From NCBI GenBank assembly GCA_035279525.1, contig DATEHQ010000100.1:124001-188000 (forward strand): a stretch of 64,000 bases of DNA, in the 5' to 3' direction. The notes under the pieces were generated by a model, which saw nothing but the letters and a program-made list of their open reading frames with translations, did no database searches and was not told where the DNA came from. Numbering within the stretch: the stretch's first letter is position 1; every line of letters begins with the position of its first letter. Both the position numbers and the translations under genes were made by a program. Origin of the DNA: DATEHQ01 sp035279525 (GTDB taxonomy: Bacteria > Chloroflexota > Dormibacteria > Dormibacterales > Dormibacteraceae). Shown piece by piece: positions 42,305-49,976 of this stretch.

Positions 42305-44019
42305 CGGCCGGCGAGCCGATCCGCATGCTGGCCCCGGAGGTCGCCGACGCCATAGCGGCGGGCGAGGTGATCGAACGTCCCGCGTCGGTCGTCAAGGAGC
42401 TGATCGAAAACGCGCTGGACGCGGGAGCGCGGCGCATCAGCATCGACGTGCGCGGAGCGGGCAAGACCTCGATTCGGATCAGCGATGACGGGGCGGGCAT
42501 CCCATCGGATGAGCTGGTGCTGGCTTTCGTCCGGCACACCACGAGCAAGCTCTCCAGGCTCGACGACCTGGCGGCCATCCGGAGTTTCGGCTTCCGAGGC
42601 GAGGCGCTGGCCAGCATCGCGGCCGTATCGGACGTCGAATGCTCCAGCGGCGGCTCGACGCTTCGGATCCGCGCGGGCGAGGTGCTCGATAAGGGCGCTG
42701 GTCCGCTGCTTCCCGGCGTTGCGATCGAGGTGAGGGATCTCTTCGCGAACGTGCCCGCCCGGCTCAAGTTTCTGAAGAGCGACGCGACCGAGACGGCGGC
42801 GATGCGGGACATTGTGGGCGCCTTCGCCCTCCTTCACCCGCGGGTTCGTTTCCACCTCACGCTGGACAGCCGCGTCGCGGTGAGCAGCGCCGGCGACGGG
42901 GACCGGCGGCGAGCGGTGGGTGCCGTATTTGGCGCACCCGTGGCGGCCGAGGTGATGGAGATCGCGGGCAGGTCTCTGAACGCCGGCGAGCTCGGAGCCG
43001 ACGTCACGGGTTCGCGCGCGCAGCTCGAGGTGACCGGGGTGGTCAGCCAGCCGCGCTTGAGCCGCGGCAGTCGCGACGGAATCGTCGTCGCGGTCAACGG
43101 CCGGCCGATCAGCGCACGGTCTCTGGTCTACGCGCTCGAGGAGTGCTACCAGGGCAGGCTCGAGCGCGGGAGGCACCCCATCGCCGTGCTGGACATCGTT
43201 GTCGAGCCCGAGCTGGTCGACGTGAACGTCCACCCCGCGAAGAAGGAGGTTCGGTTCCGCGACGAGGGCACCGTTTTCGCCGCCTTGCAGCGCGCGGTGC
43301 GAGCAGCCCTCGACGGCAGCGAGCCCTATCGATACCAATCACTGACGACGGTGTCGGACATGGAGGCTGGGCTGGCACAGCCTCAGCTGGTCCTGCACGA
43401 CGCCGCGACAGCTCTCGTCGCGGCCGGCACCAACGGGCACTCGACGGAGGCCCCGCTGCTGCGACCCATCGGCCAGGCCGGCCCAGGTTACCTGGTCGCC
43501 GAGGGACCGCACGGCCTGGTCCTGGTGGATCAGCACGCGGCGCACGAGCGGATCCTCTACAACCGCTTCCTCGAGCGACTGCGCGAAGGACGCGGCTCGA
43601 GCCAGCCGCTGCTCATCCCGCAGGCGGTGGACGTGGATCCGGCGCTGATCGCGGCTGCGGCGGACCACCGCGACGAGCTCTCGAAGCTCGGTCTCGAGTT
43701 CGAGGAGTTCGGCCCACGCAGCCTGCGCATCACCGCCGTGCCCGTCGAGCTGCCCAGCGGGCGCGCCACCGCGGCCATCCAGGAGACGCTGGCGGCGCTG
43801 GCCGAGAACCGGGGCGACGGCGCGATGGAAAAGGCGGCCGCCGCCCTGGCCTGCCACTCCGCGGTTCGATTCGGCGACGTGCTCGAGGTCGCGGAGCAGC
43901 GGCGACTGCTCACGGACCTCGAGTCCACCCCCGAGTCGATCACCTGCCCGCATGGGCGGCCGACGCGCCTGCTCGTGGAATGGCAGGAGCTCACCCGCCA
44001 CTTCCGCCGCAATTACTGA
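42301..44019 (+). CDS. mutL: DNA mismatch repair protein MutL
   Basis: GHKL ATPase that couples MutS to downstream repair; 572 residues. N-terminal motifs are IAAGEVIERPASVVKELIENALDAGA, ISDDGAGI and SFGFRGEALASI. The C-terminal dimerisation/endonuclease region contains DQHAAHERILYN (410-421), LACHSAVRFGD and CPHGRPTRLLV. The endonuclease consensus DQHA-x2-E-x4-E ends in Asn here instead of Glu, which may weaken nicking. GTG 42301 overlaps the mutS stop by four bases. Confidence 0.96.
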   Translation: MTAGEPIRMLAPEVADAIAAGEVIERPASVVKELIENALDAGARRISIDVRGAGKTSIRISDDGAGIPSDELVLAFVRHTTSKLSRLDDLAAIRSFGFRGEALASIAAVSDVECSSGGSTLRIRAGEVLDKGAGPLLPGVAIEVRDLFANVPARLKFLKSDATETAAMRDIVGAFALLHPRVRFHLTLDSRVAVSSAGDGDRRRAVGAVFGAPVAAEVMEIAGRSLNAGELGADVTGSRAQLEVTGVVSQPRLSRGSRDGIVVAVNGRPISARSLVYALEECYQGRLERGRHPIAVLDIVVEPELVDVNVHPAKKEVRFRDEGTVFAALQRAVRAALDGSEPYRYQSLTTVSDMEAGLAQPQLVLHDAATALVAAGTNGHSTEAPLLRPIGQAGPGYLVAEGPHGLVLVDQHAAHERILYNRFLERLREGRGSSQPLLIPQAVDVDPALIAAAADHRDELSKLGLEFEEFGPRSLRITAVPVELPSGRATAAIQETLAALAENRGDGAMEKAAAALACHSAVRFGDVLEVAEQRRLLTDLESTPESITCPHGRPTRLLVEWQELTRHFRRNY

Positions 44020-44911
44020 ACGCCCCCGCGTCCCGGTCGTCGTCGGCCCGACGGGTATCGGAAAGTCGCAGCTTGCGTTCGAGCTGGCGAAGGTCCTCGA
44101 TGGCGAGATCGTCGTGGCGGACTCGCGCCAGGTCTACGAGAGGCTCGACATCGCGACCAACAAGCCGAGCCCGGGGCAGCGCGCAAGCATCCGCTACCAC
44201 ATGATCGACTTCGTCGACCCGGCGACGCGCTTCGACACCGCGCGGTACGTCAGCGGGGCGCGCGCCGCGATCGAGGACATCATGAGCCGCGGCCGGCTTC
44301 CCGTCATCGAGGGTGGGACCATGCTGTACGTCGACGCGCTGTGCGACGGGTTCACCCTGGCCGGTGTGCCGCCGGATCCAGGCCTGCGCCTCGAGCTCGA
44401 GAAGCTCGATGTCGCGGCCCTGCGCGCGCGGCTTCTGGCCCTCGACCCGGACCCTGGGGTGGAGCTGGAAAATCCGGTGCGCATGGTGCGCGCGATTGAG
44501 ATTCTGCATGCGGCGGGCCCACCGCTTCGCCGCCTGCGCACGCGCACTCCGCCGCCGTGGGAGGCCGTCCGGATCGGTCTCACCGCGACGCGGGACGTGA
44601 TCGACCGGCGCCTGGCCGAGCGCAGCCGCGCCCAGGTGGCTCGAGGACTGGTCGCTGAGACCCAGGCGGCCCTCGCCTCGGGCGTGCCCGCCGGGGCCGC
44701 GGTGCTGACGGGAATCGGCTACGCCGACGCGATGGCTCATCTCCGCGGCGAGCTCACGGCCGAGCAGCTGCCGGAGGCGATGGCCCGCTCCAATCGCCAG
44801 TACGCGCGCCGCCAGCTGCGATGGTGGAGGCGGGACCCGCGGGTCAGGTGGTTTGACGTGGACCAGGATCCGATGCCGGGTATCCTCAAGTACATCGATG
44901 GGGAGCAGTAA
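44012..44911 (+). CDS. miaA: tRNA dimethylallyltransferase MiaA
   Basis: Transfers a dimethylallyl group to A37 of tRNAs; about 299 residues from ATT 44012. The P-loop is VVVGPTGIGKSQLAFELA. The motif VADSRQVYERLDIATNKPS, the YHMIDFVDP block and the C-terminal ARSNRQYARRQLRWWRRD are diagnostic. The protein begins only a few residues before the P-loop. The sole canonical start is ATG 43952, which would overlap mutL by 68 bases. ATT 44012 overlaps the mutL stop and fits family length, but has no ribosome-binding site. MiaB (38494) uses its product. Confidence 0.92.
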   Translation: MTERPRVPVVVGPTGIGKSQLAFELAKVLDGEIVVADSRQVYERLDIATNKPSPGQRASIRYHMIDFVDPATRFDTARYVSGARAAIEDIMSRGRLPVIEGGTMLYVDALCDGFTLAGVPPDPGLRLELEKLDVAALRARLLALDPDPGVELENPVRMVRAIEILHAAGPPLRRLRTRTPPPWEAVRIGLTATRDVIDRRLAERSRAQVARGLVAETQAALASGVPAGAAVLTGIGYADAMAHLRGELTAEQLPEAMARSNRQYARRQLRWWRRDPRVRWFDVDQDPMPGILKYIDGEQ

Positions 44912-46076
44912 GACGGTCGCCGGCGCCAAGCGGCTCGGAAGGATTCCGCCCTATCTGTTCGCGGAGATCGACCGCAAGGTCCAGGAAAAGAAGAAGGCGG
45001 GGGTCGATGTCATCTCGCTTGGTGTCGGAGACCCGGACTTGGCGACGCCGCCGCGCATCGTGAGCGTCCTCCAGGAGACAGCCTCGGATCCGGCCAATCA
45101 CAGGTATCCGTCGTACTTCGGCCTGGCCGAGCTGCGCGAAGCAATCGCGGACTGGTACCGGGGACGCTCGGGTGTCGAGCTGGATCCAGCCACTGAGATC
45201 CTGCCCACGCTCGGCTCCAAGGACGGGATCAGCCACGTGCCGCTCGCACTCGTCGATCCCGGTGACGTGGTGCTGGCACCGGACCCGGGGTACACCGTCT
45301 ACGTCACCGGTGCGGTGATGGCCGGCGCCGATCCCCACGTGATGCCGCTGACGGCGCAGAACCAGTGGCTGCCGGCCCTCGACGCCATCCCCGACGAAGT
45401 CGCCGCTCGAGCGCGTCTGATGTGGCTCAACTATCCGAACAACCCGACCGCCGCGACGGCGGACCGCGCGTTCCTCGAGCGGGCGGTCGAATTCTGCCGG
45501 CGCCATGACGTCGTGCTATGCCACGACGCGCCTTACTCCGAGATCGCCTTCGACGGTTATCGCCCCTTGACCCTGTTCGAGATCCCGGGCGCGAAGGAGG
45601 TCGGGCTCGAGTTTCATTCGCTCTCGAAGACGTACAACATGACGGGCTGGCGCATCGGTTGGATGTGCGGCCGCGCCGATCTCGTCGCGCTGATGGGCCA
45701 GCTCAAGACCAACATCGACTCGGGGATCTTTCAGGCGGTGCAGTGGGCGGCGATCGAAGCCTTGAATGGGGGAGAAGAGGAGACGCGAGCCGCCTGCCAG
45801 GTCTACGCGCGGAGGCACAGACTGGTCGCCGACACGCTCAACGAGCTGGGATGGAAGATCAAGCCGCCCCGCGCCACCTTTTATGTATGGGCTCCAGTGC
45901 CCGCGGGCTACGACTCGATCGGTTTTGCGGGCCACGTGCTGGACCAGGTTGGCGTGAACATCACGCCAGGCGTCGGGTTCGGTCCCCACGGTGAGGGTTA
46001 TTTCAGGCTTTCGGTGACGGCGCCCGACGCGCGCCTCGAGGAAGCGATGAGCCGGATGAGGAAGCTCGCGCTCTGA
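44898..46076 (+). CDS. dapL: LL-diaminopimelate aminotransferase-type class I aminotransferase
   Basis: PLP enzyme, 392 residues. Start MGSSKTVAGAKRLGRIPPYLFAEIDRK; VISLGVGDPDLATPP and LNYPNNPTAATA are family blocks. The PLP lysine is in EFHSLSKTYNMTGWRIGW, matching DapL, which makes LL-diaminopimelate directly from tetrahydrodipicolinate. dapA, dapB and asd are in the window, but dapD, dapE and dapC are not, consistent with the DapL shortcut. Other class I aminotransferases (aspartate or N-succinyl-DAP type) remain possible. ATG 44898 overlaps miaA by 14 bases. Confidence 0.8.
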   Translation: MGSSKTVAGAKRLGRIPPYLFAEIDRKVQEKKKAGVDVISLGVGDPDLATPPRIVSVLQETASDPANHRYPSYFGLAELREAIADWYRGRSGVELDPATEILPTLGSKDGISHVPLALVDPGDVVLAPDPGYTVYVTGAVMAGADPHVMPLTAQNQWLPALDAIPDEVAARARLMWLNYPNNPTAATADRAFLERAVEFCRRHDVVLCHDAPYSEIAFDGYRPLTLFEIPGAKEVGLEFHSLSKTYNMTGWRIGWMCGRADLVALMGQLKTNIDSGIFQAVQWAAIEALNGGEEETRAACQVYARRHRLVADTLNELGWKIKPPRATFYVWAPVPAGYDSIGFAGHVLDQVGVNITPGVGFGPHGEGYFRLSVTAPDARLEEAMSRMRKLAL

Positions 46077-46125
46077 AATCCGAACGAAGCCCGCGCCGCC
46101 GCCAGCTCGTGGGGGCTCTCATCAG

Positions 46126-47451
46126 ATGATCAACACCCGCACCCCGCGCGAGCGGGCGTTCCTCGTCGGGGTGCTCCTGCCGGGGATGACCGAGGAAGCC
46201 GTTCGCGATCAGATGGCAGAGCTCGCCGACCTGGCGCGGACGGCGGGCACCGAGGTGGTCGGGTCCGATGTGCAGAGGCGCGCCGAGGTCGATCCGGCGC
46301 ATTTCATCGGTATGGGCAAGGTCGAGTCGCTGCGTGACATGAGCCTCGAGGGCAGCTTCGACGTGATCATCTGCAACGAAGACCTGAGCCCGCGCCAGCA
46401 GAGAAACCTCGAGCTCGAGCTGAAGACACGGGTCCTCGACCGGACCGAGATCATTCTCGAGATCTTCGCCCAGCACGCGCGCACCCACGAGGGCCGCCTT
46501 CAGGTCGAAGCCGCACGCCTGCACCACCTGCTGCCTCGGCTGATCGGCGCCTACGCCTACGACCGTCAGGTGGGTGGGCGGCGTGGCGGCGTCGGCGCGC
46601 GCGGCGGCTTCGGTGAGCAGCAGATCGAGGTCGAGCGGCGCCGAATCAGGAGAAGGATGCGTGACCTGGAACGCGAAATCGAGCAGGTGCGTGAGCAGCG
46701 CCACCAGCAGCGGACGGGCAGGCGCCGCGCGGAGCTCGAGACGGCGGCCATCGTCGGCTACACGAACGCCGGCAAGTCAACCCTTCTCAACTCCCTCACC
46801 GGAGCGGGCGTGCGCGCCGAGCAGAAGCTGTTCGCGACCCTGGATCCGACCACGCGCAAGGTCGAGCTGCCGGCCGGCCGCGGGCTCTTGATCACCGACA
46901 CGGTGGGCTTCATCCAGAAGCTGCCCACCGACCTGGTGGCGGCGTTTCGGGCCACGCTCGAAGAGGTCACCGAGGCCGACCTGATCGTCGAGGTCCTCGA
47001 TCTCAGCTCTCCCGCGGTCGAGGAGCAGGCCGACACCGTCGAGCGCGTGCTCGCCGATCTCGGTGCGGCGGAGAAGCCGCGCGTGGTTGCGCTCAACAAG
47101 CTGGACCTGCTCGGCCCCGCGTCTCGACGGCGTGCCCTGGGCGCGCTGACCGCTCGTTACCCGGCGGCCGTCGCCATCTCGGCCACCAGCCGGACTGGTT
47201 TCGACGAGCTCCTGGCAGCCATGGACCGGGCGAGTCGCGGCGAGATGATCGAGGTCGAGCTGCTGGTGCCGTACGGCAGCGAAGGCGTCCTCGCCGCTCT
47301 GCGCCGGATCGGCGGCGTGGAGCGCACCGAGTACTCAGAAAGCGGAACCAGGGCCTGGGGCTGGGTCCCGCGCCACGCCGCCCGCCGCTTCGCGGACTAC
47401 TCGGCGAGCCGGGCGCCCGCCGGACGCACCCGAGCTACCGGAAAAGCCTGA
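46126..47451 (+). CDS. hflX: Ribosome-associated GTPase HflX
   Basis: GTPase that splits stalled ribosomes in relatives; 441 residues. The N-terminal nucleotide-binding domain ends in RQVGGRRGGVGARGGFGEQQIEVERRRI, then a helical linker. The G domain has GYTNAGKSTLLNSL (about residue 209), TDTVGFIQKLP and ALNKLDLL. The C-terminal tail (GWVPRHAARRFADY) is divergent. The 3' end overlaps the convergent lexA by 17 bases. The 49-base gap upstream contains AGCTCGTGGGG, resembling the right arm of the dispersed palindromic repeat. Confidence 0.95.
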   Translation: MINTRTPRERAFLVGVLLPGMTEEAVRDQMAELADLARTAGTEVVGSDVQRRAEVDPAHFIGMGKVESLRDMSLEGSFDVIICNEDLSPRQQRNLELELKTRVLDRTEIILEIFAQHARTHEGRLQVEAARLHHLLPRLIGAYAYDRQVGGRRGGVGARGGFGEQQIEVERRRIRRRMRDLEREIEQVREQRHQQRTGRRRAELETAAIVGYTNAGKSTLLNSLTGAGVRAEQKLFATLDPTTRKVELPAGRGLLITDTVGFIQKLPTDLVAAFRATLEEVTEADLIVEVLDLSSPAVEEQADTVERVLADLGAAEKPRVVALNKLDLLGPASRRRALGALTARYPAAVAISATSRTGFDELLAAMDRASRGEMIEVELLVPYGSEGVLAALRRIGGVERTEYSESGTRAWGWVPRHAARRFADYSASRAPAGRTRATGKA

Positions 47452-48049
47452 TCACTCCGCGCACGACCCCGACCAGGTTCACGTTGGTGGACACGATCGG
47501 CTCGTACGCCGGGTTCTCCGCCATGAGCCGCACGTGACCGTTGGCGCGCTCGAACCGCTTCACCGTGGCGTCGCCGTCGACGAGCGCGACCACGATGGTT
47601 CCGTTGGAGGCTTCGTGCTGCGGCCGGACCAGGACCAGGTCGTCGTCGAAGATGCCGGCGTTGATCATGCTGTCGCCGCGCACCCGGAGCAGGAAGAAGC
47701 CCTCCTGGGCCAGCTCGGGGGAGAGGAGGAGGTGGTCCTCGATGTTCTGCTCGGCCAGGATCGGAGCGCCGGCGGCGACGTTGCCGACCACCGGAACCGA
47801 GACCGCGTTGCGTCGTTGCTGGTCGACCTCGGCGTCCTGTACCAGCTGCACGGTGCGTGACTTGCTCGGGTCCCGTTTGATCAGCCCGCGGCGCTCCAGC
47901 TGGTTCAGGTGGTTGTGCACGGTCGAGCTCGAGCTCAGGCCGACCGCCTCGCCGATCTCGCGGACGCTGGGCGGATAGCTGCGGACTCGAGTCACGTAGC
48001 GGATGTAGTCGAGGATCTTGGTCTGCCGCTCCGTCAGCTGTTCGTTCAA
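47435..48049 (-). CDS. lexA: SOS repressor LexA
   Basis: Repressor of DNA-damage genes, 204 residues. The winged helix-turn-helix reads YPPSVREIGEAVGLSSSSTVHNHLNQL. Ala93-Gly94 (NVAAGAP) is the self-cleavage site, with Ser127 (RGDSM) and Lys164 (ATVKRF) as the catalytic dyad. TTG 48049 is preferred: GGAG lies six bases upstream and it gives the normal MNEQLTERQTKIL start. A longer frame to 48115 would run through its own promoter. The gene is divergent from a LysM gene, as in Bacillus lexA/yneA. Confidence 0.96.
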   Translation of the reverse strand: MNEQLTERQTKILDYIRYVTRVRSYPPSVREIGEAVGLSSSSTVHNHLNQLERRGLIKRDPSKSRTVQLVQDAEVDQQRRNAVSVPVVGNVAAGAPILAEQNIEDHLLLSPELAQEGFFLLRVRGDSMINAGIFDDDLVLVRPQHEASNGTIVVALVDGDATVKRFERANGHVRLMAENPAYEPIVSTNVNLVGVVRGVIRLFR

Positions 48050-48071
48050 TTCTTTCTCCAGAAGCGTGGTG

Positions 48072-48126
48072 GGGACGTTGGTTCGAATCGTAGCACTTCG
48101 GGACTCCAAGCGCAAACCTTTGTTCG
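48072..48126 (-). promoter_or_regulatory. lexA promoter with SOS boxes
   Basis: On the minus strand a -35 TTGCGC (48115-48110) and -10 TACGAT (48092-48087) are 17 bases apart. One box, CAAACCTTTGTTCG (48113-48126), overlaps the -35. A weaker one, CGAACCAACGTCCC read on the minus strand (48085-48072), sits at the expected transcription start. Autorepression by LexA is inferred. Confidence 0.65.
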
Positions 48127-48133
48127 TAGCCCT

Positions 48134-48181
48134 TGACTCCGAACGCCCGTTTGGTCTATGGTAGCCACGAACGAATGTACG
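48134..48181 (+). promoter_or_regulatory. SOS promoter of the LysM gene
   Basis: TTGACT (48134-48139) and TATGGT (48157-48162) are separated by exactly 17 bases. CGAACGCCCGTTTG (48140-48153) fills the spacer. A second near-match, CGAACGAATGTACG (48168-48181), overlaps the start codon. The transcript would begin only about six bases before ATG 48175. Confidence 0.75.
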
Positions 48182-48486
48182 CAGCAGGTTACGGAATCAC
48201 CCCGCTCAGCGCGTCGCGACGCGGGCCCGGCCTGGCTCTTGGGGGTCGTCGCCTGGCCGCCGTCGTCGCCGCCGTGGCGGCCGGCATCCTGCTCGCCGAG
48301 GTCGCGCACGGAGGGGCTGTGCCGGCCGGCAGCAAGGTGGTCGTCGAGCCCGGGGACACGCTGTGGGCGATCGCGGCCGAGCGCTACCCGGGCGACGACG
48401 TGCGGGCTCGTGTCGTGGAGATCGAGACGCTCAACGGCTTGAGCGGTCCGGTCATCCAGGCAGGGGAGACGCTTCAGCTGCCGTAG
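48175..48486 (+). CDS. LysM-domain membrane protein, YneA-like SOS cell-division inhibitor candidate
   Basis: A 103-residue protein: short basic N-terminus, one membrane helix (about 27-45) and a single C-terminal LysM domain (about 55-102, VVVEPGDTLWAIAAERYPGDD to AGETLQLP). This architecture, its position divergent from lexA and its SOS-box promoter match Bacillus YneA and its actinobacterial analogues, which delay septation after DNA damage. Sequence similarity to YneA is limited to the LysM fold, so function is inferred from architecture and location. ATG 48175 is used because earlier in-frame starts lie upstream of the promoter's -10. Confidence 0.8.
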   Translation: MYAAGYGITPLSASRRGPGLALGGRRLAAVVAAVAAGILLAEVAHGGAVPAGSKVVVEPGDTLWAIAAERYPGDDVRARVVEIETLNGLSGPVIQAGETLQLP

Positions 48487-48521
48487 CCGCCGGGCAGCGG
48501 GGTCGGTTCGATAATCGTCCG

Positions 48522-48743
48522 GTGCTCACCCTGGTCACCCGCCGCGGTTGCCATCTGTGCGATCACGCCCTCGACCTCCTGCGCGAGCTCGGGGCCGAAC
48601 CAGAGGTCGCCGACGTCGACGCGGACGAGCGGCTGCTCGAGCTGTACGACTGGCGCGTGCCCGTCGTGCTGCTGGATGGGCGGGTGATCGCCGAAGGAAA
48701 GATCGAGCGCGAGGCTCTGGTGCGCGCCCTAGGCGGGGGATGA
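48522..48743 (+). CDS. Glutaredoxin-like (DUF836) protein
   Basis: A 73-residue thioredoxin-fold protein. The redox motif is CHLC at residues 10-13 (LVTRRGCHLCDHALDLLREL), and the cis-proline is in WRVPVVLLDGRVIAEGKI. The family is often annotated as glutaredoxin-like or DUF836, and the partner is unknown. GTG 48522 follows the LysM gene by 35 bases and may share its SOS transcript. The 3' end overlaps the convergent H-NOX-like gene by 15 bases. Confidence 0.82.
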   Translation: MLTLVTRRGCHLCDHALDLLRELGAEPEVADVDADERLLELYDWRVPVVLLDGRVIAEGKIEREALVRALGGG

Positions 48744-49310
48744 CCTCCGGCTGTCGCTGCGTGCCTTGACGCCGACCTCGAACCTGCAGCGCTGGTAGCC
48801 GCGCAGCGCGCACTCCGGCTGGCTGACCTCAGCCGTGACGCCGAACTCGGCCGCCGCGCCCCGGATCACACCCTCGATGGCCGCGCAGGCGTGCAGCGGC
48901 GAGTCGTAGAAGACCTCGACCGAGTCCACGCCCAGACGCCGCGCCTGCACCTTGATGGGCTGAGCCCCAGGCGTGTGGAGCTTCAGGGCCGCGTGAAGCA
49001 TCGGTTCCATGTTCAGGAGGAAAGCGCTGAAGTCCCATTTGGGATCGAGCAGGTAGGAGTAGATGCGCAGCATCTCCGGGACCAGGGACTCGCCGAAGCC
49101 CCTCAGGACCTCGGCCGGCGGCGTTTTCGTCACCTCCGCCGTGCGCGCCGCCAGCAGACCCAGCTCCTCGTCCGGGTAGACATCGCCCAGGCCGTACTGC
49201 TGCGTGGACGGCCGGTCGGCGGCCGCCAGGACCCGCGTCCAGGTGCGGAATCCGAATCGCTCCGCGACGTAGCGGCGGTACTCGTCCAGGATCATGCCCT
49301 GCACTCGCAC
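48729..49310 (-). CDS. H-NOX-like heme-NO/O2-binding domain protein
   Basis: A 193-residue stand-alone sensor-like protein. QGMILDEYRRYVAERFG aligns with the H-NOX N-terminus, LNMEPMLHAALKL places His105 at the proximal heme-ligand position, and VEVFYDSPLHACAAIEGVIRGAAAEFG matches the segment carrying YxSxR. That motif is altered: YDSPL (135-139) keeps Tyr and Ser but lacks Arg. A C-terminal CALRGYQRCRFEV resembles the related V4R fold. GTG 49310, GTG 49304 or ATG 49295 could be the start. No cyclase or kinase partner is adjacent. Confidence 0.7.
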   Translation of the reverse strand: MRVQGMILDEYRRYVAERFGFRTWTRVLAAADRPSTQQYGLGDVYPDEELGLLAARTAEVTKTPPAEVLRGFGESLVPEMLRIYSYLLDPKWDFSAFLLNMEPMLHAALKLHTPGAQPIKVQARRLGVDSVEVFYDSPLHACAAIEGVIRGAAAEFGVTAEVSQPECALRGYQRCRFEVGVKARSDSRRSSPA

Positions 49311-49461
49311 ATCCTAGGTTCGCGGACCCGAGTTGGCAGCGACTTGGTCACGCCTGAGGAGGAGGGGTGGCGCGGGTCCGACGGTCCGGCCAGGCTCCGT
49401 GCCGATGCTGCTGATAATGACTGCTAACAGGAGCATAAGCTCGTGATAACCAGAGAGCCGG

Positions 49462-49827
49462 TCAGGCCGAGCGCTGGAGCGCCGGTTCGCTGTCCAGGCC
49501 GCGCATGAAGACCTCCAGCGGCAGCGCCACGTCCTCGAAGTCGCCGCGCAGCAGCTCGAGGTCGGCTCCCGCCTGGTCCAGGCCGGCCACCGCGAGCTCG
49601 ATCGTTCGCAGCGAGTCCTCGACGTAGCGCTCCAGCGATCCGCCCAGCGATCGGGCGGCGTTCTCCCGGCGCCAGGCGTCCGCGACCTGCTCGGCCAGCT
49701 CCCGCAGCCGGGCCACGACCGAACCTGCGCGCCGGCCCTCGAGAGGCTCGGACAGCATGCGATCGACCGCCTCGTCGAAGGCGCGGATCAACCGCCGCAA
49801 ACGGACCTGGGTGCTCAGCGTACGCAT
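49462..49827 (-). CDS. Uncharacterised SOS-regulated protein
   Basis: A 121-residue soluble, almost entirely helical protein that I do not recognise. The N-terminal half is strongly basic (RLRRLIRAFDEAVDR, RLRELAEQ, AWRRENAARS). The C-terminal half is acidic (IELAVAGLDQAGADLELLRGDFEDV). No membrane helix, signal peptide or known catalytic motif is visible. It is monocistronic, and its promoter contains a perfect LexA box. ATG 49827 lies about five bases from the predicted transcript start, so it may be leaderless; an open frame further upstream (to 49998) would run through the promoter. Confidence 0.75.
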   Translation of the reverse strand: MRTLSTQVRLRRLIRAFDEAVDRMLSEPLEGRRAGSVVARLRELAEQVADAWRRENAARSLGGSLERYVEDSLRTIELAVAGLDQAGADLELLRGDFEDVALPLEVFMRGLDSEPALQRSA

Positions 49828-49838
49828 GTTCGGGATCA

Positions 49839-49868
49839 ATTGTAGCCGAACGCCTGTTCGAGCTGCAA
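49839..49868 (-). promoter_or_regulatory. SOS promoter of the uncharacterised gene
   Basis: On the minus strand TTGCAG (49868-49863) and TACAAT (49844-49839, five of six consensus bases) are 18 bases apart. The spacer contains the perfect palindrome CGAACAGGCGTTCG (49860-49847). The layout is the same as at recA and the LysM gene. Confidence 0.85.
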
Positions 49869-49976
49869 GAGGTGAAGCATTTTGTCTGTTAACGCCCAGT
49901 CGCCGGATTCCATTGGGGCGCCCACCCGCCGAGCGGTCGATGACCTCCGTGCTCCTGCGGGTCGCCGCAGAGCCGG

